Shown here: one piece after another, positions 8,901 to 14,074 of the stretch | How the letters are laid out: each line of letters opens with the position of its first letter | Numbering within the stretch: position 1 is the stretch's first letter | DNA from: DATCYX01 sp037444705 | GTDB taxonomy: Bacteria; Chloroflexota; Anaerolineae; Anaerolineales; UBA4823 | Assembly: GCA_037444705.1 (NCBI GenBank) | Contig: JBBILY010000075.1 | Coordinates: forward strand, 1-14,074 | Direction of reading: 5' to 3' | Length of the DNA stretch: 14,074 nucleotides | Made by a program: the position numbers and the translations under genes | The notes under the pieces: model-generated | Databases searched by the model: none | What the model was told of the DNA's origin: nothing | Seen by the model: the letters and a program-made list of their open reading frames with translations, nothing else

Positions 8901-9187
8901 TAAATCAGCAGAAAGGCCAGAGCCAAACCCGGAGGCGCATACCAGGCGCTGACCCCGGTTTCTGTTTGAAAAGTTAACGACGTCCAGTCCAGAGCCAGAA
9001 AGAACAAAAGGAAGCCTGCCGAATGAGCCAGGTATTGTAGCGGGCGTTTGAGTTTCCCCAGGGGTGTTGCTTTGCCTTCTTTATAGTGAGATTGGGGTAG
9101 GGAGGCAAGATACGCGCTGGTTTGACCTGGATCTGAGACTCTCGACCCCGCACCCTTACGCTCCTGGGATGTCTCTGAAACTGTCAT
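5984..9187 (-). CDS. MASE1-GAFx3-GGDEF diguanylate cyclase
   Basis: An integral membrane enzyme expected to make cyclic di-GMP from two GTP. Seen over 1067 residues: a polar N-terminus; a MASE1 sensor region about 50-340 with roughly eight to ten hydrophobic segments and the typical WYAPPGLAL stretch; GAF about 355-515 (with WWGFIGFDDC); GAF about 535-685; GAF about 715-878; and GGDEF about 880-1047. The active site is intact as GGEEF at 964-968, with the metal-binding segment MIDIDHFKQIND at 921-932. The allosteric I-site RxxD is present (REID at 955-958, five residues before GGEEF), so product inhibition is expected. ATG start; the only Shine-Dalgarno-like sequence is a weak GGGG just upstream. 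It is the first gene of the minus-strand pair, reading from the divergent region. MASE1 and GAF ligands cannot be told from sequence. Confidence 0.94.
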   Translation of the reverse strand: MTVSETSQERKGAGSRVSDPGQTSAYLASLPQSHYKEGKATPLGKLKRPLQYLAHSAGFLLFFLALDWTSLTFQTETGVSAWYAPPGLALAFLLIYGPSYIPPLFLANVISGHWVWKMALGIPLLATGLISTTNYSLAALMLRRLLGVKGRSENLSHALKFVGIGLIASFVTAILGSVAYLYARPCTQDCYLRAAFQWWLGDAIGILTFAPLFLEVGYPALKRLLRPSPSPRGKNSMPKTNHFSWPVLAEHLAQAIVIISAFALAFVAQVNTNEQLLYLCFLPVIWLALFHGLVGAVEGIFAVNVGIVATYSLVGGDLHEIVALQVFMLVLSITGLLLGVVVSERQANERNLRRREAILTATAYAAERFLLAPNWQQEIVGVLARLGQTVSASRVYVFENHRGPEGELLTSQRFEWVAPGITPQISNPELQNFNYLDGGFGHWVDSLERGEAIHGPVRYFPPAEYEVLAAQDILSIAIVPIRVGEIWWGFIGFDDCQSERQWEQAEIEALEVAANTLGAAIQRQQTEAALRQRERFLTLLNQITLDALEQHQYQAMLQTLADRLGEIFNADGCYLTHWDDEKKLTYPMAAYSPMRYTYRFDQPKPGEVTMTESVLRAGHPLTVENVHQTPYLDPRIAARYPTVSMLALPLIASGQWLGAALISYHQPHRFTDEEIARAEQVAAQVSLAVFKARLYEAERQRAAQLARANALLTALGQVAARVERANDLQSVMETLGQELKHLGIGCLLTLLSPDQRYLNVGYLSMEQGQLARAEQHMGMRFSDIQIPITAIPIVYEVLTDGHPRVQHNPEETAMAAFSAALPKTLVRFGLRRLGLNANSTAIYLPLGVEEHIIGLLVVWGADLRETDVPYLNIFASQVALALEKASLYTELQRLAITDVLTGCYNRRGLFELGEREVERASRYGRPLSVIMIDIDHFKQINDRFGHAAGDLALQALVQRIRSHVREIDLVGRYGGEEFVILLPENTLPSAVQIAERLRQLISDAPIQTPQGELSITVSIGVAQADEDTQNLDALITRADLALYAAKQKGRNCVATSVDARELPMNHS

Positions 9188-9265
9188 GGTAACCCCGACA
9201 AGTTTTGTGATACCCCCTGCCCAGTAGATCGTGGAGGTGCTGCTGGTACATAACAGGAGGGGATA

Positions 9266-9319
9266 ATCGCATTATAGCGTTAAGTCCCTGGGGAGGTGTT
9301 CACAAAATTGTAATGCGAT
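9266..9319. repeat. 9-bp inverted repeat, candidate operator
   Basis: ATCGCATTA at 9266-9274 is the exact reverse complement of TAATGCGAT at 9311-9319, with 36 bp between the arms. The left arm covers most of the minus-strand TATAAT. The arrangement suits a transcription-factor dimer or a DNA loop, but the binding protein is unknown. Confidence 0.45.
9271..9276 (-). promoter_or_regulatory. Candidate -10 of the cyclic-di-GMP operon
   Basis: The minus strand reads a perfect TATAAT, about 84 nt before the diguanylate cyclase ATG. No good -35 is found at 16-18 nt (the nearest, TGAACA, is about 20 nt away), as expected if an activator is needed. The left arm of the 9-bp inverted repeat overlaps it. 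Confidence 0.5.
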
Positions 9320-9408
9320 GGTCATTGCTCACCCCATCTAGCCTCGACAGAGACTGTGATGGAATGGGAAGCGTGATGCGCATGAACTGTGTTTTTCTGA
9401 AAAGCATG

Positions 9409-9436
9409 TTGACATTCTGGATAATTATGATAATAT
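9409..9436 (+). promoter_or_regulatory. Sigma-70-type promoter of the kinase-regulator operon
   Basis: A perfect TTGACA -35 at 9409-9414, a 16-bp spacer, and TAATAT at 9431-9436 as -10, inside an AT-rich stretch. GATAAT at 9429-9434 fits the -10 consensus better but leaves only 14 bp of spacer. The predicted leader is about 75 nt. Confidence 0.65.
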
Positions 9437-9459
9437 TAATAGAAAATTAATCGGAATTT

Positions 9460-9497
9460 CACCAATTAACATCAAAGCCCAGCAGTCGGTATTGGTG
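9460..9497 (+). repeat. Inverted repeat in the 5' leader of the kinase gene
   Basis: CACCAAT (9460-9466) is the exact reverse complement of ATTGGTG (9491-9497), loop 24 nt. It ends 6 nt before the Shine-Dalgarno sequence, so it could fold in the mRNA near the ribosome site or bind a protein in DNA. It does not block the ribosome site directly. Confidence 0.35.
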
Positions 9498-9503
9498 GCC
9501 TGG

Positions 9504-9509
9504 AAGGAG
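9504..9509 (+). promoter_or_regulatory. Shine-Dalgarno site of the kinase homologue
   Basis: AAGGAG, 8 nt before the GTG at 9518. It supports this GTG; the ATG at 9514 and GTG at 9516 are in other frames. Confidence 0.75.
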
Positions 9510-9517
9510 AGGGATGT

Positions 9518-10774
9518 GTGTCCACCTTGACCGGCATTATTATTCGTATAGGTGAACGCCTGCTCCGTTGGCGCTGGGGGATCATCGCTTTCATTTCTCT
9601 GTCTATTATGGTTTTTGAGGTCGTTGAGCATCAGGTTACAACTACTTTGCAGGCGCTTCATACCCAATTCGTGTTTGAGGTGCTGGTATTTTCGATTACT
9701 TTCCCTGTGTTCGTAGGGGTTTGCCTGAGTATTGCGCTTCGTAATCAATCTTTGCATCAGCGCCTGCGGCGGGAGTTAGAATTTCATCGTTCCCTCAACT
9801 TTGCGCTGGCAGGTGTGCAATCATGGGACGATTTGGCCAGGCTCTTATACCAACACCTGGGGCTTCTGCTGCCGATTAACGGCTTGGCGCTGTTGGTTTA
9901 CCATGGCTCCTTGGCAGCGTATCAGGTCGTGGCTGCGTGTGGGGAAGACCTTACCTCTCTCCGTAGCCTGATCCCTGGGGTGACCAACGAACTCTGTCCA
10001 ATTGGAGTTTCGGATTCCACCACCTCCTTGACTTTGTGTCGGTGTCTGGACCAGAGCTGGGATTTATCTGGGCGAAGAGTTTATTGCTTACCCTTGTTTT
10101 ACGAGGGATTTCCCCTGGCGTTGATTTTAAGCCTTTTGCCCCAAACCTTTGACCTGAAGCCAGAGCAAAGCCACCTGTTGGCGGGCGCAGAGTGGAAAAT
10201 TGCCAGCACGGTTGAATGTTTATATAACACATCCATTCAGAGCCGTCACCTTTCTCAGGTAGAGCGGATTAACCTCAGGCGCAGCCTGAATGACAGGCTC
10301 GATCCGCCCCTTTCCTATTTACGTTTTAAGTTGACCGAGATCAGTGAGCCCGAAAATCTGCAACCAGGCAGGTTGCAACACGACCTGAAACTGTTGCGGG
10401 GGGTTGTGGATGAGACTTATCTGGAGATACGTAAGGCGTTAGATAAACTGATAGTGGACATAACTCCAGACTTAATCACTAACCTGCAAACCTGCATTGC
10501 GAAAATCGAAGCCAGGTCAGACATAAGGATAAGGTTAGTTAATGAGGGCCAAACTCTAATATTGCCGTATTCCCTGCAACAGCAGATACTTTATGCATTT
10601 CAAGAGACAATGGAGAATTTTGAAAAGCAGGGGCGTGGGCACTGGATAGAAGTGAGGCTGTCGCGCCTGCCTCGAGGGTTGATCGTCAGCGTCACCGATC
10701 ATGGGTCGGGGTATGAATTCGAAGAGCAGGAGCAGCCTCAAGTGCATCTATGGTTTCCCATACCTCATGATTGA
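9518..10774 (+). CDS. NarX-like membrane histidine-kinase homologue lacking the phospho-His
   Basis: A 418-residue membrane sensor of the HisKA_3/NarX class, probably catalytically degenerate. Seen: two membrane segments at about residues 19-37 and 51-73; a GAF-like region about 95-235; a dimerisation segment about 245-305; and an ATPase-like region about 310-418. Where the family has ER-x-RIARELHD, this protein reads ERINLRRSLND (249-259), so the phosphoacceptor His is Asn258 (codon AAT at 10289). The ATPase part keeps N-box-like E363 and N367 and a D-box DHGSG (394-398). It ends about 20 residues later, without the usual GLxxM (G2) segment. It may be a pseudo-kinase acting as a ligand-responsive partner of the next gene, 20-30 bp downstream in the same operon. 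GTG start chosen by the Shine-Dalgarno site. Confidence 0.85.
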   Translation: MSTLTGIIIRIGERLLRWRWGIIAFISLSIMVFEVVEHQVTTTLQALHTQFVFEVLVFSITFPVFVGVCLSIALRNQSLHQRLRRELEFHRSLNFALAGVQSWDDLARLLYQHLGLLLPINGLALLVYHGSLAAYQVVAACGEDLTSLRSLIPGVTNELCPIGVSDSTTSLTLCRCLDQSWDLSGRRVYCLPLFYEGFPLALILSLLPQTFDLKPEQSHLLAGAEWKIASTVECLYNTSIQSRHLSQVERINLRRSLNDRLDPPLSYLRFKLTEISEPENLQPGRLQHDLKLLRGVVDETYLEIRKALDKLIVDITPDLITNLQTCIAKIEARSDIRIRLVNEGQTLILPYSLQQQILYAFQETMENFEKQGRGHWIEVRLSRLPRGLIVSVTDHGSGYEFEEQEQPQVHLWFPIPHD

Positions 10775-10789
10775 GGAGTAGAACTTGAT

Positions 10790-10795
10790 GGAGGG
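10790..10795 (+). promoter_or_regulatory. Shine-Dalgarno site that sets the response-regulator start
   Basis: GGAGGG, 8 nt before the ATG at 10804. It overlaps the upstream GTG at 10795, which therefore cannot use it, so the ATG is the better start. Confidence 0.75.
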
Positions 10796-10803
10796 TGAGA
10801 ACG

Positions 10804-11523
10804 ATGGTTAGAGTCCTGATCGTAGATGACCATGTGTTGTTCCGCGAGGGTTTAACCACCCTGTTAAGCAGCCAACCAGATTTTAAAATCGTGGGAGAGG
10901 CGGGCAGCGTTCGAGAGGCGATTGAGGCGGCAGAGCAATTGAAACCGGATTTGATCTTGATGGACTATGGGCTATCTGATGGCTCTGGTTTGGATGCTAT
11001 GCGCGCCATCCTGGAGCGGCAGCCACAGGTGAAGGTGGTTTTTCTGACCATTCATGAGTCGCTGGAGTTGGCTTTAGAGGCTATCCTGCATGGAGCGCGC
11101 GGTTATTTAGCCAAGAACATAGCCATATCCAAACTGGTGGCATCCTTGCGCGGGCTGGAACGGGGGGAATTGGCTGTCTCGCGCATCCTGATCAGCCGGC
11201 TGGTTGATTATCTCTTACGCGCCCTCCCCCATGACCATTGGGAACAAATGGTCGAATCGCGGTTAACACGGCGCGAGTGGGAGGTGCTCCGCTTGTTAGG
11301 AGGCGGCGCCAGCAATCAGGAAATTGCAAAGCGCCTCTATATTTCGGAAAACACTGTGAAGATCCACGTGCACAATTTGCTGGATAAACTGCAACTCAAA
11401 GATCGTTTCGAGGCTGCTCGCTATGCGCGCACCCTGGGATTGGTGCCCTCAGCCACGGAGGTGTCTTTAAACCCCTCGCTGCCCGTAGCCTCCTCCTCCA
11501 ACTCTAAAATTTCACCGCTTTGA
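10804..11523 (+). CDS. NarL/FixJ-family response regulator
   Basis: A cytoplasmic DNA-binding regulator of 239 residues from the ATG. Seen: an N-terminal receiver about 1-120 with the acidic pair D8-D9, phosphoacceptor D54 (LILMDYG), T82 and K104 all intact; then a LuxR-type helix-turn-helix about 154-208 (LTRREWEVL, SNQEIAKRLYISENTVKIH, HNLLDKL), and a Ser-rich 25-30-residue tail. The receiver is normal, so phosphorylation is expected, yet the cognate upstream kinase lacks its His. Phosphate could come from another kinase or acetyl phosphate (inference). A GTG three codons upstream (10795) is a possible longer start, but the Shine-Dalgarno spacing favours the ATG. A terminator follows. Plausible targets are the divergent 9188-9517 region or the secreted-protein gene. 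Confidence 0.95.
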   Translation: MVRVLIVDDHVLFREGLTTLLSSQPDFKIVGEAGSVREAIEAAEQLKPDLILMDYGLSDGSGLDAMRAILERQPQVKVVFLTIHESLELALEAILHGARGYLAKNIAISKLVASLRGLERGELAVSRILISRLVDYLLRALPHDHWEQMVESRLTRREWEVLRLLGGGASNQEIAKRLYISENTVKIHVHNLLDKLQLKDRFEAARYARTLGLVPSATEVSLNPSLPVASSSNSKISPL

Positions 11524-11576
11524 CAGCGGTCGGGGGTTAACCCCTGGAGTTTAAAAAAATAACCCCTACGTTCCAG

Positions 11577-11604
11577 AGGGCTATCGTAAAGATAGCCCTT
11601 TTTT
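11577..11604 (+). terminator. Rho-independent terminator of the kinase-regulator operon
   Basis: GGGCTATC (11578-11585), loop GTAAA, GATAGCCC (11591-11598), then six T. The stem extends by one A-T pair. Two smaller hairpins precede it: ACCGCT/AGCGGT (11514-11530), spanning the stop codon, and the palindrome GGGGTTAACCCC (11533-11544). Confidence 0.93.
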
Positions 11605-11698
11605 CGTACTTGAGAATTAGGGTGGGCTATAGCATTTGTCTCAGGTTTGCTGTACATTGATACCGGAAAAAATAAGGCAATGTTTGTCATAAAAGTAT

Positions 11699-12040
11699 AT
11701 GCCTGCCAAATGTGTTCTTATTGTCAATCCCGCTTCTGTTTTAACCGCTGGCCTTGAACTTCTGTTGCACCAGCAGAGGGATTTTAAAGTGGTAAGCAGC
11801 AACCCAGAGAATGAAGAGAAACTGATCGAGGAAATTGGACGTCACCGCCCCGACATTGTCCTCCTGGATGACAGTCAAAGCCTGGTGGAGCCATTGCATC
11901 TCATCGCCTCATTGAAGGATTGTCCTAACCTGAGGGTGATAGTGGTGAATTTGAAAGATAATCGCCTGCTTATTTTTAACCGGCAGGAGTTTGAGGTTGC
12001 CTGCGCCAATGACCTGGTTGACGCAGTTCGGCGGCCTTAG
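11699..12040 (+). CDS. Stand-alone receiver-like protein (pseudo-receiver)
   Basis: A 113-residue single-domain protein resembling a response-regulator receiver. Seen: a first strand VLIVNP where the acidic pair DD is replaced by N10-P11; the helix stretch AGLELLLHQQRDFKVV, which parallels GLTTLLSSQPDFKIV of the neighbouring regulator; VLLDD at 54-58 with D57 at the phosphorylation position; and a final DLVDAVRR helix. The conserved Thr and Lys near the end are not recognisable. Without the acidic pair Mg-dependent phosphorylation is unlikely, so it may bind a partner constitutively. There is no DNA-binding domain. No Shine-Dalgarno site precedes the ATG, and a CATAAA at 11688-11693 would suit leaderless transcription (weak). 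It ends 28 bp before the start of the secreted-protein gene, so the two are probably co-transcribed. Confidence 0.75.
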   Translation: MPAKCVLIVNPASVLTAGLELLLHQQRDFKVVSSNPENEEKLIEEIGRHRPDIVLLDDSQSLVEPLHLIASLKDCPNLRVIVVNLKDNRLLIFNRQEFEVACANDLVDAVRRP

Positions 12041-12057
12041 GCAATGATCAGATCGAG

Positions 12058-12063
12058 AGGAGG
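12058..12063 (+). promoter_or_regulatory. Shine-Dalgarno site of the secreted-protein gene
   Basis: A perfect AGGAGG, 5 nt before the ATG at 12069 and only 2 nt before the ATG at 12066. The spacing favours the second ATG. Confidence 0.8.
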
Positions 12064-12068
12064 ATATG

Positions 12069-14074
12069 ATGAATCCACGAGTGAACCTGGGCCTTGAGCG
12101 AAAGCGGAAGCGTTTGCTTTTATGGAGCCGCGCCGTAGCGGCTCTCACCATACTTCTTTTAGCATTTGGGCCTTTAGCCCCAACGGTCTCCAATGCCAGG
12201 ATTATCCAGCCGGCCGTGACCGTGTCAACGGTGAACATCCGCGTGATTGATGCTAAAAGCGGAGACCCGGTGCCCAATTTTATATGGATGATCAACCTGG
12301 ATAACACTCACGATAATGCTTCTGTGCTCAATCCTACGACCTTTAGTCCGGTGGTGGCGACAGGGGAGGTGCGCGATGGCAGTGGGATGGCTGCCGGCAT
12401 CGTGTTGCCCGACACTGTGCCCCCGGATCGCGGCTATCTGGTCACCATCCTTGCCAATGATGGCGTGGGCACGCTCTATGATCCCGATTACAAAATCGGC
12501 GGCAAACACTTCACCTTGCCCCAGGATGCCGGGGATGTGGTCGTGGAACTTTATCCCAACCCCTTGCCTCTGGCGACGGTGCGCGTGCGCGTTTTCCATG
12601 ACAATCAGATGGTCAACAGCGAGGACGATATCCCTCTCGAAGACGGTTTGGCCGGCTTCCATGTGGTGCTTTCAGACCGCGTGGGAGAGGTGACCACCGA
12701 CTGGTTTGGCAATCCCATTTGCACTCAATACCAGGACCTGAACGGCGATGGGGAATTTACATTTCCGGAAGATCTCAACGCCGATGGCGAGCCGGTGCCG
12801 ATAGCAGGCACAGGTGGCTTTTGCGTCTCGGGCGCCGATGGATATGCCGTTATCCCCAACCTGGGGCCGGACAAATACGAAGTGGAAGTGGTGCCGCCCG
12901 ACGGCTCCGGTTGGATCCAGACCACCACCATTGAAGGCACCCTGGCCATTGATGCCTGGGTGGAGGAAGGCCATAGCGGCTTTAGCACCGAGGAAGGTTT
13001 TACCCAGGCAGTGGTGTGGTTTGGCTTTGTGCGCGAGTGCAGTTTTGGCAACCTGATGGATGATTGCACCAGCCCCACAGCCGATATGGCAGGCCGCAGA
13101 GGCCAGATCCGCGGGCGAATTCGTTCCATCTCTCTGGATGATGAGTCGGGTATTTTGCGCTTGGGTAACCCTGTGCTCTATCCGTATATCGCTTTGAACA
13201 ATATCGGCGGCGACGATGAGCAGGTGTACACCGGGCGCGGCAACGCTGACGGCACCTTTACCATCCCCAATGTCCCCAGAGGCTTGTATCAACTGGTGAT
13301 CTGGGATCGGCCGTTGGATCACATCATCCAGTTCCGCACCGTGGAAGTGACGCGGGATAACTGTCCAACCCAAAATCCCAACCCCTGCATTGTGGATCTG
13401 GGGGATATTGGCATCCCACCCTGGTTTGGGAAGATCCGTGGTTATGTCTATATTGATAACGGCATCGCGGCTAATGGAACAGTCATTGCGGGCGGGGATG
13501 AGAATGGGTTACGGGATTGCATTAACCCCAATGACATCAACACCTGTGAGCGCGGCCTGCCGGCGCAAGACCTGGATACCCGCTTCAAGGATGGCTCGAT
13601 CCAATACACGGCCTTCTCCGATGCCACGGGTTACTATGAGTTCCCGGAGGTGTTTGAACTGGAGCATTTCACCCTGGCTGAAGTGGGCTATGGGCGCTTT
13701 AAGAACACCGGGGCTGCCTCATACGAGACGGACGATTTTGGCCGCCCGCTCAGATATCCTGCTGGTTTTGTTAACCAAGACCTGGGATTGGCGGGTTTGC
13801 TTCAGGCTGCCATTACCTGGGCAGGCACCACCAATTACATTGATTGGGGTAAGAAGGCCTTTGATGCGGATGAGAATGGTGGCATTGTGGGCATCGTCTT
13901 CTACGCCACCACCCGCAACGAGCTGGATGCCCGTTTCCAGGCGGCCGAAGACTACGAGGCGGGTGTGCCTGGAGTGACGGTCAATTTGTACGTCCCACGG
14001 ACGGACGCCAACGGTGAACCGCTCTATGATCCCACGACGGGGGAGGTGCTTAAGGATCGCCTGGCGAATGTATA
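12069..14074 (+). CDS. Large secreted multi-domain protein, SdrD-B/carboxypeptidase-regulatory-like (3' end outside window)
   Basis: An exported protein open to the window edge; 668 residues visible, no stop. Seen: a basic N-terminus (ERKRKR), a hydrophobic core about 16-37, and a signal-peptidase-like site near residue 43 (VSNA). Then come beta-rich modules: about 48-170; about 175-320, with two adjacent DLNxDG calcium-type loops at 223-241 flanked by C218 and C252; about 345-445 (GQIRGRI...DGTFTIPNVPRGLYQLVIW, a carboxypeptidase-regulatory-like pattern); about 454-560 (GKIRGYVY...GYYEFPEV, SdrD-B-like); and a further module from about 604 (GGIVGIVFY...GVPGVTVNLYVP) cut by the edge. Cys pairs C324/C333, C432/C440 and C484/C493 suggest disulfides. 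It is likely a cell-surface or matrix protein; ligand or enzyme activity is unknown. It appears to be the second gene after the pseudo-receiver. Confidence 0.85.
   Translation, partial: MNPRVNLGLERKRKRLLLWSRAVAALTILLLAFGPLAPTVSNARIIQPAVTVSTVNIRVIDAKSGDPVPNFIWMINLDNTHDNASVLNPTTFSPVVATGEVRDGSGMAAGIVLPDTVPPDRGYLVTILANDGVGTLYDPDYKIGGKHFTLPQDAGDVVVELYPNPLPLATVRVRVFHDNQMVNSEDDIPLEDGLAGFHVVLSDRVGEVTTDWFGNPICTQYQDLNGDGEFTFPEDLNADGEPVPIAGTGGFCVSGADGYAVIPNLGPDKYEVEVVPPDGSGWIQTTTIEGTLAIDAWVEEGHSGFSTEEGFTQAVVWFGFVRECSFGNLMDDCTSPTADMAGRRGQIRGRIRSISLDDESGILRLGNPVLYPYIALNNIGGDDEQVYTGRGNADGTFTIPNVPRGLYQLVIWDRPLDHIIQFRTVEVTRDNCPTQNPNPCIVDLGDIGIPPWFGKIRGYVYIDNGIAANGTVIAGGDENGLRDCINPNDINTCERGLPAQDLDTRFKDGSIQYTAFSDATGYYEFPEVFELEHFTLAEVGYGRFKNTGAASYETDDFGRPLRYPAGFVNQDLGLAGLLQAAITWAGTTNYIDWGKKAFDADENGGIVGIVFYATTRNELDARFQAAEDYEAGVPGVTVNLYVPRTDANGEPLYDPTTGEVLKDRLANV

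Larger units (their letters stand above)
9188..9517. promoter_or_regulatory. Divergent regulatory region, 330 bp
   Basis: Non-coding gap between the minus-strand cyclic-di-GMP genes and the plus-strand kinase-regulator pair. It holds one promoter candidate per strand, a 9-bp inverted repeat (9266-9274 with 9311-9319), an ATGCGCAT palindrome at 9376-9383, and a strongly AT-rich stretch at about 9409-9470. A minus-strand reading frame covering 9425-9757 overlaps the kinase start and shows no family features. Confidence 0.7.

Noticed and set aside
9425..9757. 110-residue minus-strand frame at the divergent region
   Set aside because: It overlaps the promoter and first codons of the kinase gene and has a low-complexity polar composition, with no domain and no plausible ribosome site.
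12225..13373. Two minus-strand frames (12225-12662 and 12672-13373), the second 233 residues
   Set aside because: Both are antisense to the secreted-protein gene, whose frame has a signal peptide, a perfect Shine-Dalgarno site and domain patterns. The His/Ala-rich antisense products look like GC-driven shadows.

Overview
The window looks like chromosomal DNA of a mid-GC, free-living bacterium. The most likely group is Chloroflexota, class Anaerolineae or a close relative. That placement is an inference from three things: very large GAF-rich cyclic-di-GMP proteins, a secreted SdrD-B-like protein behind a strong Shine-Dalgarno site, and a long-form (TyrZ-like) tyrosyl-tRNA synthetase. No single sequence feature proves it. 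I see no mobile element, tRNA, rRNA or CRISPR array.

Layout. Positions 61-1949 (minus strand) hold tyrosyl-tRNA synthetase (tyrS) and a small two-helix membrane protein with a PH-like tail, separated by a clear intrinsic terminator. Positions 2179-9187 (minus strand) hold two giant signalling genes only about 22 bp apart: a MASE1-GAF-GAF-GAF-GGDEF diguanylate cyclase, followed by a c-type-heme (Tll0287/DUF3365-like)-PAS-GAFx4-HD-GYP phosphodiesterase. One transcript would therefore encode enzymes that make and destroy cyclic di-GMP. Positions 9188-9517 are a divergent regulatory region with a promoter candidate on each strand and a 9-bp inverted repeat overlapping the minus-strand -10. Positions 9518-11523 (plus strand) hold a NarX-like membrane kinase homologue whose phosphoacceptor His is Asn, followed by a NarL/FixJ response regulator and a strong terminator. 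Positions 11699-14074 (plus strand) hold a 113-residue receiver-like protein that has lost the acidic pair, then the first 668 residues of a large exported multi-domain protein that runs off the window.

How it may work together (inference): the divergent layout suggests one sensory locus. Redox or ligand inputs (heme, GAF, MASE1) set cyclic-di-GMP levels. A degenerate two-component pair would control transcription around 9188-9517. A lone receiver-like protein sits directly upstream of a surface or secreted protein, which could be an output such as adhesion or matrix. The most unusual elements are the pseudo-kinase, the pseudo-receiver, and the covalent-heme input domain on an HD-GYP enzyme.
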